64,000 bases of DNA from Harmothoe impar (lineage: Eukaryota; Annelida; Polychaeta; Phyllodocida; Polynoidae), in assembly GCA_947462335.1 (NCBI GenBank), contig OX381705.1, positions 44,592,175-44,656,174 on the forward strand, read 5' to 3'. The position numbers were made by a program, and so were the translations under genes. Positions within the stretch are counted from its first letter, which is position 1. The number at the start of each line of letters is the position of its first letter. The notes beneath the pieces were generated by a model. The model worked only from the letters and a program-made list of their open reading frames with translations. It made no database searches and was not told where the DNA came from. Positions 62,345-64,000 of the stretch are shown piece after piece.

Positions 62345-64000
62345 ATTCAATTCAATTCAATTCAATTTTTATTTCAGACTCAATAGTATTACAAAGGTCC
62401 ATAGTATATAAAACACACAAACATATTATACAAGTATAAGAGTACGGTTATGGGATATAAAAGTGAATATACAGATCTTGATACCAGCCTTTCCATATAT
62501 GGGATGTGTACCGGATATCACTTCTTGTGGGGTCCACCATGCTTTTTATTAGTTCATTTTCAGAAGCTGTAAGTCGACATATTAGACTATAAACTAGTTT
62601 TCTGATAGTAGCACCACATGTTGGGAGACCACAGACAGCAAATGTCTCTCCAGCACGAGCATGTCTCGGTATCCCGAGGAGCATACGTAAAGCATCATTA
62701 TAAGCTACAGTTAGCTTACGCATCGAGGCAATATTATAATAGCACCATAGCTGAGCTGTATACAAAGGTGTACGGTAGGATCTAAACAGCTGTATTTTTA
62801 CCTCAGTACTACACATATGAAACTTCCTTACTAGCATGTTGCCCTGTGCATAGAGCATCCTTCGCTGTCGCATCATGTCTGCATCATCCCTAAGTGTATT
62901 AGAGATGATGTGACCTAAATATTTCACCTCATCACATTCATTGAGTTGCACATTATTAAGGCTAAAAGAGGGAACCCTCATCTGTTTGTCCATAGGGGAT
63001 CGTACTATCATCAGTGCACTCTTGAGTGGGTTATAATTGATATCATTGTCAATACCATACTGACCACAAATATCTAACAAGTATGATAGCCCATAACTAG
63101 CTGGGGTGAATATAACCAGATCATCAGCATACATCAGATGGTTTACAATATTTGTTCCATTCAAACAACCAGTTTTACAGGCATTTAGTCTGGAAGATAG
63201 TTCATCCATATATATATTAAATAGGTGAGGTGAGAGTATCCCACCCTGTCTGACACCATTACCAACAGTAAAATCTGCAGATATAGTACTGCCCCATCTA
63301 ATGGAAACCTTCTGAAAGGTGTACCAGTAAACTAGCATTCTTACAATATATCCAGGCACTCCGCGCTGAACTAGCTTATCGAATAGTTTAGCGTGGTTTA
63401 CCCTATCAAATGCCTTTGAGGCATCAAGAAAACACATAAACATAGTAGCATTAAGTGATCTGTACTTAAGAATTAGCTCCTTTAGTGCATATATACACAT
63501 ATCAGTGCCATGTTTCTTCTTAAACCCAAATTGGTTATCATTTGTAATGATGTAATTTTCCAATCGAGCCAGAAGGGCCATTTCCAGTATTTTAGATATA
63601 ATACTAGCTAATGCTATGGGTCGGTAGTTATCTTTGCTTCTGATTTTGCCTGTCTTATTTTTTATAACTGGGACGAGGACCACTGCAAGCATGCTATCTG
63701 GGAGAGATCCATGTAGGAGGAAACCTGTCAAGCATGAGGAGAGCATCTTTAACAACCTTTGACTAGAATATTTTAGATGTTCTGCATAAATACCGTCAGC
63801 ACCACAAGATTTATTCTTGTCTAATTGCACAACACATTTTTGTATTTCATCATCAGATATTACAATTTCATCAGAGTAGACTAGTTCATAATCCACATCC
63901 TGAACATTACTATGGACACTATTGAACAAGGACTGATAATGCTTCCTCCATAGGTCAGCAATATTTTGTTCCCCTACCACTCCGTCTATATTTGTTGGTA
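62345..64000 (-). mobile_element. 3' part of a non-LTR retrotransposon (LINE)
   Basis: On the minus strand it ends in a TTGAA microsatellite (about 62345-62368), as several CR1/L2-like LINEs do, rather than poly-A. The 5' part lies beyond the window. Confidence 0.8.
62448..64000 (-). CDS. LINE ORF2 reverse transcriptase, 5' end outside the window
   Basis: The frame is open from the window edge to a stop at 62448 (over 510 residues) with no break. Non-LTR RT motifs occur in order: KNKSCGADGI, DNYRPIALASIISKILE, FLDASKAFDRV (catalytic Asp), GVRQGGILSPHLFNIYMD, MYADDLVIF (YADD catalytic pair) and VKYLGHIIS. After the RT, a region with CGLPTC and conserved aromatics leads to the end. No RNase H is seen. 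It nicks DNA and primes reverse transcription there; the endonuclease would lie upstream, outside the window. The group (CR1/L2-like) is a guess from motif style. Confidence 0.88.
   Translation of the reverse strand, partial: PTNIDGVVGEQNIADLWRKHYQSLFNSVHSNVQDVDYELVYSDEIVISDDEIQKCVVQLDKNKSCGADGIYAEHLKYSSQRLLKMLSSCLTGFLLHGSLPDSMLAVVLVPVIKNKTGKIRSKDNYRPIALASIISKILEMALLARLENYIITNDNQFGFKKKHGTDMCIYALKELILKYRSLNATMFMCFLDASKAFDRVNHAKLFDKLVQRGVPGYIVRMLVYWYTFQKVSIRWGSTISADFTVGNGVRQGGILSPHLFNIYMDELSSRLNACKTGCLNGTNIVNHLMYADDLVIFTPASYGLSYLLDICGQYGIDNDINYNPLKSALMIVRSPMDKQMRVPSFSLNNVQLNECDEVKYLGHIISNTLRDDADMMRQRRMLYAQGNMLVRKFHMCSTEVKIQLFRSYRTPLYTAQLWCYYNIASMRKLTVAYNDALRMLLGIPRHARAGETFAVCGLPTCGATIRKLVYSLICRLTASENELIKSMVDPTRSDIRYTSHIWKGWYQDLYIHFYIP

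Overview
This is animal nuclear DNA, not bacterial. It has a spliced metabolic gene with GT-AG (and one GC-AG) introns, long homopolymer runs, satellites, and many nested transposable elements. The complete host gene is fumarylacetoacetase (FAH; 13 exons, minus strand, 419 codons plus stop, the same length as human FAH). The mixture of Ngaro-type retrotransposons, DUF4806-linked transposons, TRP-like genes and poly-G/poly-C runs would fit an invertebrate deuterostome such as an amphioxus. The species is an inference that I cannot prove from the sequence.

Layout. 1-1071: anonymous sequence with the possible end of an ORF. 1072-4278: a TRP-channel-like intronless ORF between inverted CCC(A/G)(A/G)TAAAC terminal sequences. 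4291-28892: an old Ngaro-like tyrosine-recombinase retrotransposon with split direct repeats (A1 - ORFs - B1 - A2 - B2). Three DNA transposons with CCCAGTAAAC...GTTTACTGGG ends have inserted into its reverse-transcriptase gene: 6547-8892, 9017-26403 and 26541-27315. Each has its own 2-bp target duplication (TT, TA, AG). The largest, 17.4 kb, carries a TNP2/CMC-like DDE transposase gene and, just downstream, an 11-exon DUF4806-type gene. 28988-33654: a Gypsy-type LTR retrotransposon (minus strand, 162-bp LTRs that look identical, GAGGG target duplication). 33660-42090: foldback elements, a 535-bp MITE and a 2-kb purine-rich minisatellite, with no recognisable host gene.

42093-58871: FAH. It has a second, same-length copy of exon 5 in intron 4. 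Intron 1 holds an apparently intact Ngaro element (54072-58696) with gag-like, RT/RNase H and tyrosine recombinase ORFs. 59310 onward: the first exon of what looks like MCCC2 (methylcrotonoyl-CoA carboxylase beta), head to head with FAH. Its first intron contains a 201-bp satellite (interrupted by a MITE) and the 3' part of a LINE that runs off the window end.

How the pieces relate. FAH (tyrosine breakdown) and the probable MCCC2 (leucine breakdown) start about 440 bp apart on opposite strands and may share a promoter. The rest is a layered transposon record. Because several insertions landed in coding sequence or in tandem repeats of known period, their exact boundaries and target duplications can be read directly.
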